Source: an uncultured Planctomycetota bacterium (lineage in GTDB: Bacteria > Planctomycetota > Phycisphaerae > Phycisphaerales > UBA5793). Taken from it: a stretch of DNA of 64,000 nucleotides. The translations under genes were made by a program, and so were the position numbers. Shown piece after piece: positions 29,388-36,999 of the stretch (within the stretch, counting starts at the first letter, position 1; every line of letters begins with the position of its first letter). The stretch covers positions 1 to 64,000 of the forward strand of contig CAADHA010000115.1 in NCBI GenBank assembly GCA_900696685.1, in the 5' to 3' direction. The notes beneath the pieces were generated by a model that saw nothing but the letters and a program-made list of their open reading frames with translations, did no database searches and was not told the DNA's origin.

Positions 29388-29746
29388 ACCTGCTGGGCGG
29401 CATGATGATGATGCTGGCGGAGGGCGCGGGCGCGGCACGTGCGCCGCAGGAGTTCAGCCCCCTGCGGCCGCTGCTCTTTCAGATCCTCGAGTTCGGCGCG
29501 ATCATGAGCATCCTCGGCATGATGCTCTGCCTCTACCGCATGGTGCGCGGACCGCACCTGGCCGACCGCGTCCTCTCGGGCGACACGATCTCCTGGCAGG
29601 TCGTCGGCCTGGTGATCCTGCTGACCGTGCGCATGGAATCGACGATCTACCTTGATGCGGCGCTGGTCGTGGCGATCATCGGCTTCGCCAGCACGCTCGC
29701 GTTCGCGCAGTACATCGGCAATCCTCGAAGGCAGGCCAATCCATGA
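29384..29746 (+). CDS. mrpF: Mrp antiporter subunit F
   Basis: Small MnhF family membrane subunit of 120 aa starting at a GTG that overlaps the mrpE stop (GTGA), with AAGGAGGT upstream. Helices and motifs: EFGAIMSILGMMLCLYRMVR, then GPHLADRVLSGDTI with the conserved RVL-D pattern, and DAALVVAIIGFASTLAFAQY. The N-terminus is some 30 residues longer than usual. The stop overlaps mrpG. Confidence 0.9.
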   Translation: MNLLGGMMMMLAEGAGAARAPQEFSPLRPLLFQILEFGAIMSILGMMLCLYRMVRGPHLADRVLSGDTISWQVVGLVILLTVRMESTIYLDAALVVAIIGFASTLAFAQYIGNPRRQANP

Positions 29747-30201
29747 CGTCGGCGACCGTCAACGACATCCTGAGCATCTTCTTCGCCTTGTGCGGCATCT
29801 TCTTCATGTTCGTGGGCGCGGTCGGCATCGTGCGCTTTCCCGACGCCTACAACCGCCTCCACGCCGCGAGCAAGTGTTCGACGCTGGGCGTGATGGGCCT
29901 GGCGCTGGCGGCGATCTTCCACGTCGGCGCCCTGGCTGTCACCACCAAGGCCCTCATGACGATCCTCTTCGCGCTGGTCGCGGCCCCGGTGGGATCGCAC
30001 ATGCTCGCCAAGGCGGCGCACCTCGACGGCCTCAAGCCCTGGGATCGACAACTCTCCGACGAACTCACGCAGGACAAGGAGCGGCAGGCGGGAAAATCCT
30101 CCGCCAACGCCCCGCGCGGCATGGCCGCGCCCTCGCAGCCCCGCCCGGCCCGGCGTGACCCCGGCAGCGATCCCACGGCCCGCATCTCCGCCGTCGTGTG
30201 A
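29743..30201 (+). CDS. mrpG: Mrp antiporter subunit G
   Basis: MnhG family subunit, 152 aa: LSIFFALCGIFFMFVGAVGI, FPDAYNRLHAASKCSTLG with the family signature, and KALMTILFALVAAPVGSHML. The last 45 residues, rich in Lys, Pro, Arg and Ser, extend beyond the usual MnhG end and look disordered and cytoplasmic. It closes the operon. No gene of unrelated function is inserted between A and G. Confidence 0.9.
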   Translation: MTSATVNDILSIFFALCGIFFMFVGAVGIVRFPDAYNRLHAASKCSTLGVMGLALAAIFHVGALAVTTKALMTILFALVAAPVGSHMLAKAAHLDGLKPWDRQLSDELTQDKERQAGKSSANAPRGMAAPSQPRPARRDPGSDPTARISAVV

Positions 30202-30318
30202 CGCGCCGGGCCCGCGGGGCCGTGTGCGCGAATCGCGCCGCGGCGCACTGCTGGCGTGTCGCGGCGAAACAGCCCCCCCCGTACGTCTGCCCTGACGCCC
30301 CTGTCCCTACCATCCCGC

Positions 30319-30981
30319 ATGGCCCTGCTCGTCGACGCCTACAACGTGCTGCACATGACGGGTGTTCTGCCGCCGGACCTCGCCGGGCTGGGCGTGCTTG
30401 AGTTGCGCGACCTGATCCTGACGAGCCGTTTCCGCCACATGCCCGTGGTGCTCGTGTGCGACGGCCTCGGTCCGGGCGTGCGCGGCGCAGATGAGGCGAG
30501 CACCTCCTTCGACCTCGGCGTTACGATCCACTACGCGGGCAGCCGCCGCGACGCCGACACGCACATCGAGCGCGCGATCCGCGCCTGCACCGATCCGCAC
30601 CGCCTCAACGTCGTGTCGTCCGATCGGCGAATCGCCCGCGCCGCGCGGCGCCGGCGATGCCGAGTGATGGGTTCGGACGTCTTTCTTGAATCGCTCGAGT
30701 CCGACTGGCGCCGCTGCGCCGGCCGGCGCAGCGCGCCGCCTGTGCAGGCGTACACGATTCCTCTCGATGCGGGCAGCGTGGAGTGGTGGCGCGAGTACTT
30801 CGGCCTCGACCCGCGCCTGATCGATCACGAGCCGCGTGCCGCCGAGGCCATGCGCCCGCCGCGCCGCGACTTGAAGACGCAGACGTCGCGCTCAGCGATT
30901 GAACGCGCGAAACGCCTCGCTTCAGATGCCGCACCCGACGAGATTGAGATTGACTCGCTCGACACGGGCGGCTTCCTCTGA
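30319..30981 (+). CDS. NYN-domain RNase-like protein (YacP/Rae1 type)
   Basis: Cytoplasmic protein of 220 aa with a PIN-like NYN domain (about residues 1-130). The ATG at 30319 gives the family start MALLVDAYNVLHM, placing the first catalytic Asp at residue 6. Further acidic residues lie at VLVCDG, SRRDADTHIERAI and VVSSDRRIARAARRRR, the usual metal-site positions. Such domains cut or process RNA (YacP/Rae1 is a ribosome-associated mRNA endonuclease). The C-terminal 90 residues are basic and divergent. It lies 117 bases after mrpG. Confidence 0.78.
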   Translation: MALLVDAYNVLHMTGVLPPDLAGLGVLELRDLILTSRFRHMPVVLVCDGLGPGVRGADEASTSFDLGVTIHYAGSRRDADTHIERAIRACTDPHRLNVVSSDRRIARAARRRRCRVMGSDVFLESLESDWRRCAGRRSAPPVQAYTIPLDAGSVEWWREYFGLDPRLIDHEPRAAEAMRPPRRDLKTQTSRSAIERAKRLASDAAPDEIEIDSLDTGGFL

Positions 30982-31303
30982 GAACCTCTCTGAAAACCAT
31001 CGGGTGCCGTGGTCCGGAGGGAGGCTCTGCGACCGGAGGGCCACGTCGTGACGCGGACGGTCAATCCAATGGCTCGGTCGTCGATCGCGCGCCGGCATGG
31101 CCCGCGCTCCCAAAGCGTCGCCTGATCACGGCACCCCCAGTTCTCACGCGGACTCTGAATGCCCTATAACCATGCAGGACCCCCCAACCGATGTAGCGGG
31201 AGGCGGTAGAATCCCGGCCGTAATCTCGCCCGGGCGCGGATTGCGACGGAGTCTGCCGCGGCATCTGACATTGATGGTTTCAACCGGAGAAGAGAGGGAG
31301 TGC
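30982..31303. other. Intergenic, no gene seen
   Basis: The 322 bases between the NYN gene and the PEP-CTERM gene hold no convincing gene or RNA. A purine-rich ribosome-binding site (AGAGAGGGAG, 31291-31300) precedes the ATG at 31304. The reading frame stays open upstream to 31097 without signs of coding. Confidence 0.5.
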
Positions 31304-32272
31304 ATGAAGAAGACGACGACGTTGGGGGCTGCGATCGCGGCCGCGTGCCTCACGGCGGCGCCGGCTCCGGCGCGCGACATCATCATCTATGACTTCACCA
31401 TCGACGCCCTGCGATCCGGCATCGACGTGCAGGTCGGGGCCGGTGCTGAAACCATCGGCACGCTCATCGGCAACTACGACATCAAGAACAACCCGACCGG
31501 CACGCGCACCAAGCCGGGACTGTTTGGCTCATTCGGTTCGACGGAGAACGTCGCCGTTGATGTCCAACTCGGCCTCGGTCTCGCCGGCCGCGTCAACACG
31601 CGCTCCTCCGGCCTCTTTCGCTTCACGCTCGACACCGAAGCGCGAACCGTGACGACCGCGGGCTACAGCGCCGATCTGCTCAACGGCGGGTCGGCCAACC
31701 TTCCCCTCAGCATCCGACTCCTCACCGACTCCTTCCGCACACGCAGTCCAGACTCGGTCTTCGTCGGCGGCATCCCGATCGAACTGCCCATCGGCGAAGT
31801 GGCGCTGACGCGACTGAGCGCGCGGCAGGCGGATGGTCCGTCCATCGGCGTGCTCACGCCGCTCGGCGGCAACGAGTACGACTTCGCTGCGATCTTCACC
31901 GTTGAGATCGACGCTGCGTTCGACCTGCTCGGCACTCCGTTCGAGTTGCCGCCCACGGCCTTGCCCTTCGGCTTCCATGGCCGGATCATCCTGAACGGCC
32001 AGACAGCCGAACTCACCTCGCTCGACCTCATCGACTTCAGCCAGGTCGAGAATCCCGACCTCATGCTGCCGCAGTTCCCCTTTGACCTGCCGACGATCCT
32101 GCCGCCGGGGCAGTTCGCGCACGTGCTCTTCGATCTGCTCCTGAGCGAGGTGTCATTCTCGATGAACGGCTCGCTGAACACCTATGCAAGCGGCCGGCTC
32201 GTGCCCAGTCCGGCTGCGGCATGGCTGCTGCTGCTTGGAGTCGGGGCGATGTCAGCGCGCCGGCGTCGCTGA
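31304..32272 (+). CDS. PEP-CTERM-type exported protein
   Basis: Exported protein of 322 aa. I start at the ATG at 31304 because it opens a signal peptide (MKKTTTLGAAIAAACLTAAP, cleavage around PAPA-RD) and has an AGAGAGGGAG site upstream. The body is beta-rich and low in cysteine, with repeated Leu-Pro-rich segments. The end is a PEP-CTERM sorting tag: VPSPAAAWLLLLGVGA and then SARRRR, with VPSP in place of VPEP. Exosortase would cut and anchor such proteins at the surface, but no exosortase gene lies in this window. The ligand or role is unknown. Confidence 0.75.
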   Translation: MKKTTTLGAAIAAACLTAAPAPARDIIIYDFTIDALRSGIDVQVGAGAETIGTLIGNYDIKNNPTGTRTKPGLFGSFGSTENVAVDVQLGLGLAGRVNTRSSGLFRFTLDTEARTVTTAGYSADLLNGGSANLPLSIRLLTDSFRTRSPDSVFVGGIPIELPIGEVALTRLSARQADGPSIGVLTPLGGNEYDFAAIFTVEIDAAFDLLGTPFELPPTALPFGFHGRIILNGQTAELTSLDLIDFSQVENPDLMLPQFPFDLPTILPPGQFAHVLFDLLLSEVSFSMNGSLNTYASGRLVPSPAAAWLLLLGVGAMSARRRR

Positions 32273-32278
32273 GAAATC

Positions 32279-32368
32279 AAACGGGACAGGTACATTTGAT
32301 GTCGTTGATTATCAAGCAGTTACGCTCGATTTCGAGTCGAGAATAAATGTACCTGTCCCTTTTGTTTC
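32279..32368. repeat. Solitary REP inverted pair (GGGACAGGTACATT)
   Basis: Forward arm AACGGGACAGGTACATTTGA (32280-32299) and reverse arm TAAATGTACCTGTCCCTTTT (32345-32364) form a long hairpin around a 45-base centre. The same arms flank the RAYT transposase at 59.4-60.5 kb. This copy has no transposase. Confidence 0.88.
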
Positions 32369-32439
32369 GGCACAACGATGGCACGGAGCATGCCCCGGGT
32401 GCGCTCCGGGACCGACGATCTTTCGCGAGGCTTGATCGC

Positions 32440-32883
32440 GTGACCGCTGCCGCTTCGCTCCATTGTCCGATGTGCCGCTACGACCTCACGGGTCTGCGCG
32501 AGAGCCGCTGCCCGGAATGCGGCGCCGCGTTCGACCCGGCGGCGCTCGCGAATGCGCAGGCGATGCGCCGGCCGCGGTGGTGGGTGGCGCTGATCATCGT
32601 GCTCGCCTGCGCTTACGGGCCGTTCGCGCTCTGGATTCCATTCCAGGAACAGGTGGCGTGGTGGTATCTCTGGCCGGCGATGCCGGGATTCTTCTTCGGC
32701 GCGCTGATTCACCCGAATGCGCCGCTCGAGTTCATCGTCATGGGCGCGGCGACGGTCGTGATCATCGGCGGAGCGTGGCGCCTTGCGTCGAGCCGCTGGT
32801 GGACCCTGATCGTGGTCTGCGTAGCACTGCTCCTGTGGACCGCCTTCAACTCCTACGGCGGCTACGCGGCGACGCGGATGTGA
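32440..32883 (+). CDS. Zinc-ribbon membrane protein
   Basis: Hypothetical membrane protein of 147 aa. The frame could open at 32347, but that would start inside the REP repeat; the GTG at 32440 with GAGG ten bases upstream is preferred. The N-terminus carries the ribbon HCPMCRYDLTGLRESRCPECG (Cys pairs near residues 9-12 and 24-27). Three or four membrane helices follow, starting WWVALIIVLACAYGPFALWI. The motif is widespread in planctomycete small membrane proteins, and two relatives occur here (5016-5546 and 46982-47668). Function unknown. Confidence 0.68.
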   Translation: MTAAASLHCPMCRYDLTGLRESRCPECGAAFDPAALANAQAMRRPRWWVALIIVLACAYGPFALWIPFQEQVAWWYLWPAMPGFFFGALIHPNAPLEFIVMGAATVVIIGGAWRLASSRWWTLIVVCVALLLWTAFNSYGGYAATRM

Positions 32884-32887
32884 ACCC

Positions 32888-33685
32888 TCACCTCCCCACA
32901 CGCCGCATTACGTACACCGCCGCGTACAGACCCGCCACCTGTTCGCGATCGACGACGCGCGCCTGGTAGCGCTCGTTGAGCGGCTGCAATCGGATCATCC
33001 GCCCATCCTCACCTTCGAAAAACACTCGCTTGAAGGTCGTCTCGTGATCGGGTTCGAGTCGCACGAAGCAGTCGCAGCCGTCGGGCGTGGCGGCGGCGGG
33101 TGAGAAGACGACGATGTCCCCCTCGCGGTACTGCGGCTCCATCGAGTCGCCGATGACGCGCGCAGCGAAGGCGTCGGCGTCGCCGAGGTCGGGGCAGTCG
33201 AGGTATTCATCCGCGACGGCTGCAGGGTAGTCGAGGTCGGTGAACTCGCGCGGCAGGCCGGCCGCCACGTCGTTGATCACCGGCACGCGCAGGCGCAGCG
33301 GCTGCGGCTCATCGTGATTTCGCGTGTGGTCCTCGATGAAGCGGTGGAGCATGCCCGACTTGAGCAGGGCGTCGAGGTCCGGGCCGTGCTCGATGAGGCA
33401 TCGGGCAACGGCCGCGGCGCGCTCCTCGCGCTCCCGCATCGCGGCGAGTTCCTTCTGCACCACCCGCGGCGTCGCCTCCCAGCGTGCGGCATCGATCAGT
33501 TGTCCAGGCTCGATCGCCAGGGCCCGTTCAATCGCAGCCAGGAGCGGCTCGGCGGGGGCGGGGCGGGCGCCCGTCTCGATCATCGACAGATAGGCCCGTC
33601 CACAGCCGGCGCGCTCAGCCACCTGCCGGAGCGTCAGCCCCAGCGACCGCCTGCGCCTGCGGATCATCGCTCCGATGGAAGACAC
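32888..33685 (-). CDS. XRE-family repressor with S24 (LexA-like) domain
   Basis: Two-domain regulator of 265 aa, similar to phage CI and LexA-like repressors. The N-terminal helix-turn-helix is LTLRQVAERAGCGRAYLSMIE (about residues 17-37). A linker of about 90 helical residues leads to a C-terminal S24 peptidase fold with ARVIGDSMEPQYREGDIVVF, carrying the Ser of the Ser-Lys dyad in GDSMEP and the Lys in TTFKRVFFEG. That arrangement allows RecA-dependent self-cleavage in relatives. I choose the GTG at 33685 with GGAG seven bases upstream; the ATG at 33667 is also possible. It is divergent from the packaging operon starting at 33962, the classical position for its repressor. Confidence 0.82.
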   Translation of the reverse strand: MSSIGAMIRRRRRSLGLTLRQVAERAGCGRAYLSMIETGARPAPAEPLLAAIERALAIEPGQLIDAARWEATPRVVQKELAAMREREERAAAVARCLIEHGPDLDALLKSGMLHRFIEDHTRNHDEPQPLRLRVPVINDVAAGLPREFTDLDYPAAVADEYLDCPDLGDADAFAARVIGDSMEPQYREGDIVVFSPAAATPDGCDCFVRLEPDHETTFKRVFFEGEDGRMIRLQPLNERYQARVVDREQVAGLYAAVYVMRRVGR

Positions 33686-33707
33686 GCAAGGACTCCGCTC
33701 GATCAAC

Positions 33708-33850
33708 CTCACCACAGAGAGCACGGAGGGGAGGAGGAGTCAGAAGGCCAGGTCAAATCGGCGCTTCCGATCGGGATGATCGATCATAAGTCAATGTCAC
33801 ACAATGACTTATGACGGCAATCTGTCCCCTCTCTGTCCTCTGTGCTGAAT
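33708..33850. repeat. Inverted-repeat element upstream of the repressor
   Basis: Left end CTCACCACAGAGAGCACGG (33708-33726) and right end CTCTGTCCTCTGTGCTGAAT (33831-33850) are partial inverted copies. The element resembles the one inside the desulfurase gene at 23163-23303 in ends and length. The 31-base palindrome at 33784 lies in its centre. Confidence 0.65.
33784..33814. promoter_or_regulatory. 31-base palindrome, candidate operator
   Basis: Left arm TCATAAGTCAATGT, spacer CAC, right arm ACAATGACTTATGA. The arms match inversely at 13 of 14 positions. It lies between the divergent repressor gene and the packaging operon, where a dimeric repressor should bind. It may instead be the centre hairpin of the surrounding repeat element. 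Confidence 0.55.
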
Positions 33851-33899
33851 ACCTCCGCGTTCGTGTGCGATTCCACATTCGCGCACATGCGCGCACTTT

Positions 33900-33917
33900 G
33901 TTCACGACCTGGTGAAC
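33900..33917. promoter_or_regulatory. Second inverted repeat in the control region
   Basis: GTTCAC (33900-33905), spacer GACCTG, GTGAAC (33912-33917). It ends eight bases before the -35 box at 33925, so a protein bound here could block RNA polymerase. A weaker pair, GTGTGCGA and TCGCGCAC, lies just upstream near 33863-33886. Confidence 0.4.
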
Positions 33918-33924
33918 TTCCCTC

Positions 33925-33953
33925 TTGACACCGTACAAAATACTAACACAATA
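33925..33953 (+). promoter_or_regulatory. Candidate promoter of the packaging operon
   Basis: TTGACA (33925-33930), 17-base spacer, ACAATA (33948-33953), in an AT-rich patch unusual for this DNA. Transcription would start close to the ATG at 33962, so the message may be leaderless. Confidence 0.5.
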
Positions 33954-33961
33954 GGGCCGCC

Positions 33962-34450
33962 ATGTCAAGTGGAATCTTCCAGATTGCGGCTGCGGCGGGA
34001 TCGGACCTCGGAAGCGCGCGGCGGAAAGTGCTCGTCGATCGACGCGCAGAGAGGCGAACGGATGATGACTGGGTGCTCAACCGGGCGAGCCTGCTCTCTC
34101 CCGAGGATCGGGCCGTAGTCGAAGGCTTCTACGACAAGGGGATGTCGGCCGTGCAGCTGGCCAGGCTGATGGACGTCCACCCAGGCACGGTGCGGCGGCG
34201 CACGCGCGAACTGCTGCGCCATCTGCGAAGTCCGCTCTTCTCTTTCGTGCTTGCGCATCGATCGCAATGGAGCGAACCGCGGCAGGTCGTGGCCGAACTG
34301 CACATTCTCCAGCGACGCACGTTGCGCGACACCGCGCGGCGGGCGCACCTCACCATGCACGTGGTCCGCCGCGAGGTTGAGCACATCAGAGCGCGATTCG
34401 AGGCCATGGGATTTGAGCCGGAGCGCGGGCAGCGGAGTCAGGCGTCATGA
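33962..34450 (+). CDS. Helix-turn-helix protein opening the packaging operon
   Basis: Basic 162-aa protein with two helical DNA-binding segments. The first (about residues 44-85: LSPEDRAVVEGFYDKGMSAV, QLARLMDVHPGTVRRRTREL) resembles sigma-70 region 4 or a transposase-type helix-turn-helix. The second (RRTLRDTARRAHLTMHVVRR) is a weaker copy. It may activate the operon or act as a DNA-recognition subunit in packaging. The stop overlaps the ATPase start (ATGA). No clear ribosome-binding site precedes the ATG, which fits a leaderless message. Confidence 0.65.
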   Translation: MSSGIFQIAAAAGSDLGSARRKVLVDRRAERRTDDDWVLNRASLLSPEDRAVVEGFYDKGMSAVQLARLMDVHPGTVRRRTRELLRHLRSPLFSFVLAHRSQWSEPRQVVAELHILQRRTLRDTARRAHLTMHVVRREVEHIRARFEAMGFEPERGQRSQAS

Positions 34451-35142
34451 CCTGGCGCCGCAGCATCACCGTCGAGAGGGCCGTGCCCACGGCCGTCGAG
34501 CCGAGCGAGCGCGTGCTCGAAGTCGCGTCGATGTTCGGCCTGGGGGTTGACGAGTCGCGCACGCAGACCATCATCCCGCGCACGGAGATCGAACTGCGCG
34601 GCGGAGAGGTCATCTTCATCGCCGGCCCCAGCGGCAGCGGCAAGTCCACCATCCTGCGCTGCATCGCCGACCAGGTCCGCGGCTGTCTGCGCTTCGAGGA
34701 TGTTCTCCGCGGCGGCGACGACCGGCCGATCATCGAGCAGATCGGCTCGACCGTCGAGGAAGCGGCGATGATTCTCTCGCTCGCGGGCCTGGCGGATGCG
34801 TTCGTCATGCTCCGCCGACCCAGCGAACTAAGCGACGGGCAGCGCTACCGCCTGGGCCTGGCGCGCCTCATCGAGCGCGCCACGCACGCGGATGAACTCG
34901 CCGAGATCGTCATCCTGGCCGACGAGTTCGGCGCGACGCTGGATCGATTGACGGCGTCGGTCGCGGCGCGCAACGTGCGGCGGTGGGTCGATCGCCGTCC
35001 GCGCGTGTGCTTCATCGCCGCGACGACGCACGATGACCTGATCGAAGCGCTGGAGCCCGACGTTCTGATCTGCAAGCCCCTCGGAGGCGGGATCGAGATT
35101 CACCGCCGCTCGCGTCATCGCGATCCGGAGTGCCCCTCGTGA
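34447..35142 (+). CDS. ABC-type ATPase (COG2401-like), soluble
   Basis: Soluble ABC ATPase of 231 aa without a membrane domain. Walker A GPSGSGKST is near residue 60, the ABC signature is LSDGQRYRLGLARLI near 128, Walker B VILADEFGATLD near 155, and the switch histidine is in TTHDD near 198. COG2401 proteins are ABC ATPases fused to an acetyltransferase domain; here the two parts are separate, adjacent genes. In other phage-like loci such pairs are next to ParB-like genes. Its partner is probably the GNAT protein downstream. It is not a transporter subunit on present evidence. Confidence 0.75.
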   Translation: MTWRRSITVERAVPTAVEPSERVLEVASMFGLGVDESRTQTIIPRTEIELRGGEVIFIAGPSGSGKSTILRCIADQVRGCLRFEDVLRGGDDRPIIEQIGSTVEEAAMILSLAGLADAFVMLRRPSELSDGQRYRLGLARLIERATHADELAEIVILADEFGATLDRLTASVAARNVRRWVDRRPRVCFIAATTHDDLIEALEPDVLICKPLGGGIEIHRRSRHRDPECPS

Positions 35143-35906
35143 GCGTGCTGCCCTGCGACGCCATGCTGCGCATCGAGGCGGGCAGTTGGCGCGATTACCG
35201 CGCCCTGGCCGAACATCACTATCGTTCAGGTTCGCCCTTCGCGCCCACGGCGATCTACGCGATGCGCCACGACGCCCTCGACGCCGCCGCCCGCTTCACC
35301 GGTGCGGCCGCGCGGCCGACGCTCGTCGGCGTGCTCGTCATGACGCGGCCTCAACTGGGCTGCACGTTGCGCGATCACGCGACGGGCGGGCGATACCGCG
35401 GGCTGAAGCGGTCCGAGGCTGCGGACCTGCTCAACGCCGAGGTGCGCGCCATCGCCCGCGTGGTGCTCGATCCGCGCTACCGCGGCCTGGGTCTGGCGGT
35501 GCGCCTGGTCAAGCACGCGCTGGCGCACGCCGACACGCCCTATGTCGAGGCGCTGGCGGCGATGGGGCGGGTCAATCCCTTCTTCGAGCGTGCGGGAATG
35601 GTGCGCTACGAGGCGCCGCCGCGTCTGGCCGACGCCCGGCTGCTCGACGCCTTGGCGGAAGAGAACTGGCCGCACACGCTCCTCGCCTGTCCGCGCCTCT
35701 TCGCGGCGCGACTGAGCGAGCTCGAACAGGTGCGCCGCGCGTGGATCGAAAGTGAATTGCGCCGCTGGCATCGCAGCGCCGCGTTCATGGCGCGCGGTGA
35801 AGCGGAGGGCGTGAGCCTCGATGAGGTGATTCGGCTCGCGCGCGACCGCCTCCTCTTGCGCTGCGTCTACTACCTCCACCACGATCCGCAGCGAGGTGCG
35901 TCATGA
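35139..35906 (+). CDS. GNAT-fold acyltransferase, partner of the ABC ATPase
   Basis: Protein of 255 aa with a GNAT fold. The CoA-binding segment is ARVVLDPRYRGLGLAVRLVK (R-G-x-G pattern near residue 120), and the C-terminal strand motif is VNPFFERAGMVRYEAPP. The GTG at 35139 overlaps the ATPase stop (GTGA) and has GGAG eight bases upstream, so I prefer it over the GTG at 35130. COG2401 joins this domain to the ATPase. Phage Mu Mom is also a GNAT-fold enzyme that modifies adenines in DNA, so a DNA substrate is possible but unproven. The C-terminal 90 residues are helical and basic. Confidence 0.7.
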   Translation: MSVLPCDAMLRIEAGSWRDYRALAEHHYRSGSPFAPTAIYAMRHDALDAAARFTGAAARPTLVGVLVMTRPQLGCTLRDHATGGRYRGLKRSEAADLLNAEVRAIARVVLDPRYRGLGLAVRLVKHALAHADTPYVEALAAMGRVNPFFERAGMVRYEAPPRLADARLLDALAEENWPHTLLACPRLFAARLSELEQVRRAWIESELRRWHRSAAFMARGEAEGVSLDEVIRLARDRLLLRCVYYLHHDPQRGAS

Positions 35907-36520
35907 TCGAGGTTCCGCTGATTCACCTGCGAAGCCGGGCCGACAACGCCAACGTCATGCCCGAGGCGCTGCTCGTCAAACTCGTCGGGCACATCGGGCG
36001 CACCGGCCGCTACCCGCACCTCATCGTGCGGCCGATGCCGGGCGAGACCGGTGCGTACGAAATTCTCGACGGGCATCACCGGGCCGAAGCGCTGCGGCGG
36101 CTCGGGCGCGAGGCGGCTTGCTGCGAAGTATGGAATGTTGACGATGATGAAGCGCTTGTGCTGCTGGCCACGCTCAATCGATTGCAGGGGCGGGACGAGG
36201 TGCGCCGGCGTGCCGGCCTGCTCGAAACCCTGCGGCAGCGCTATGGCGAGCAGCGCCTGCCGCAGTGGCTGCCCGAGGATGCTGCGCGACTCGATCGGCT
36301 GCGGCAGGTGCGCCTGGAGCCGCCGTCCCCGGCGCCCGCGATCGGCGCCAGCGATCTGCCCGCCGCCGTGACCTTCTTCCTCACGCCGGCGCAGAAGCGG
36401 CGGCTCGAAGATGTTCTCCGCGCCCATGCCGGCACGCGCTCGCAGCAGTTGATCGCCTGTCTGCAACTCAACGGCGAGCAAGCGCCTCCTTGCGATTCGA
36501 ACCCACGGAGCCGAACATGA
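35903..36520 (+). CDS. ParB-like nuclease-fold protein
   Basis: ParB N-terminal domain protein of 205 aa: IPLIHLRSRADNANV-like start (here VPLIHLRSRADNANV), a LVKLVGHIGRTGRYPHLIVRP strand-helix unit and the catalytic-type box YEILDGHHRAEALRRLG near residues 52-68, with GHHR where chromosomal ParB has GERR. ParB domains bind nucleotide (CTP) and in phage variants act on DNA. The C-terminal half is helical. Start and stop overlap neighbours by ATGA. There is no ParA gene next to it, so plasmid or chromosome partition is unlikely. Confidence 0.75.
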   Translation: MIEVPLIHLRSRADNANVMPEALLVKLVGHIGRTGRYPHLIVRPMPGETGAYEILDGHHRAEALRRLGREAACCEVWNVDDDEALVLLATLNRLQGRDEVRRRAGLLETLRQRYGEQRLPQWLPEDAARLDRLRQVRLEPPSPAPAIGASDLPAAVTFFLTPAQKRRLEDVLRAHAGTRSQQLIACLQLNGEQAPPCDSNPRSRT

Positions 36521-36999
36521 AGCAGTCCTCCATCCACTCGACGCGCAGCGAGCGCCTGATGCAGGCGCTCTACGAAGCACAGCAGGACCTCGATCAACTG
36601 GCCAGGCAGGAGAAACTGACGCTGACGCGGCTGGCGGGGTGGGCGAATCAGCCCGACACCATGGCTGCGCTCGACGGCCTGTGCCGGCTCAATGACGTGC
36701 GGGCGCAACTGCTCGTGAGCCGCTATCGCACGCTCGCCGCGGCGCGGCTCTTTGAACTGGCCAAGGACGAGGGCGCGGGCGAACTGGCGCGCAAGGCGTG
36801 CGTTGACCTGCTCAAGGTGTGCCTCATTCCGCTCACCGGCAGCGAAGGCGCCGGCGAGGCCTCGGGCGCTGCACCAAGCGTGGTTGATGAAAGCACCGTG
36901 CGGCGGCTGCTGGGCGAACTCGGGCGCGAAGCGGGCGAAGCGCCGGCTGCATCCGATTCGCGGGCAGAGGGCGACGCCCAGCCCTGCGGAGCGGATTGA
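36517..36999 (+). CDS. Small terminase-like protein
   Basis: Protein of 160 aa directly before the large terminase, with GGAG six bases upstream of its ATG. It is helical: a possible N-terminal DNA-binding helix pair (LDQLARQEKLTLTRLAGWA) and a central oligomerisation-type helix bundle (LLVSRYRTLAAARLFELAKD). Small terminase subunits are short, variable helical proteins that select DNA for packaging. Assignment is by position and size. It abuts the terminase start with no gap. Confidence 0.58.
   Translation: MKQSSIHSTRSERLMQALYEAQQDLDQLARQEKLTLTRLAGWANQPDTMAALDGLCRLNDVRAQLLVSRYRTLAAARLFELAKDEGAGELARKACVDLLKVCLIPLTGSEGAGEASGAAPSVVDESTVRRLLGELGREAGEAPAASDSRAEGDAQPCGAD

Noticed and set aside
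34447-35142. ABC transporter ATPase
   Set aside because: No permease gene or membrane segment next to it; the partner is a GNAT protein.
35903-36520. Chromosome partition ParB
   Set aside because: No ParA or parS sites nearby, GHHR instead of GERR, and the gene is embedded in a packaging operon.
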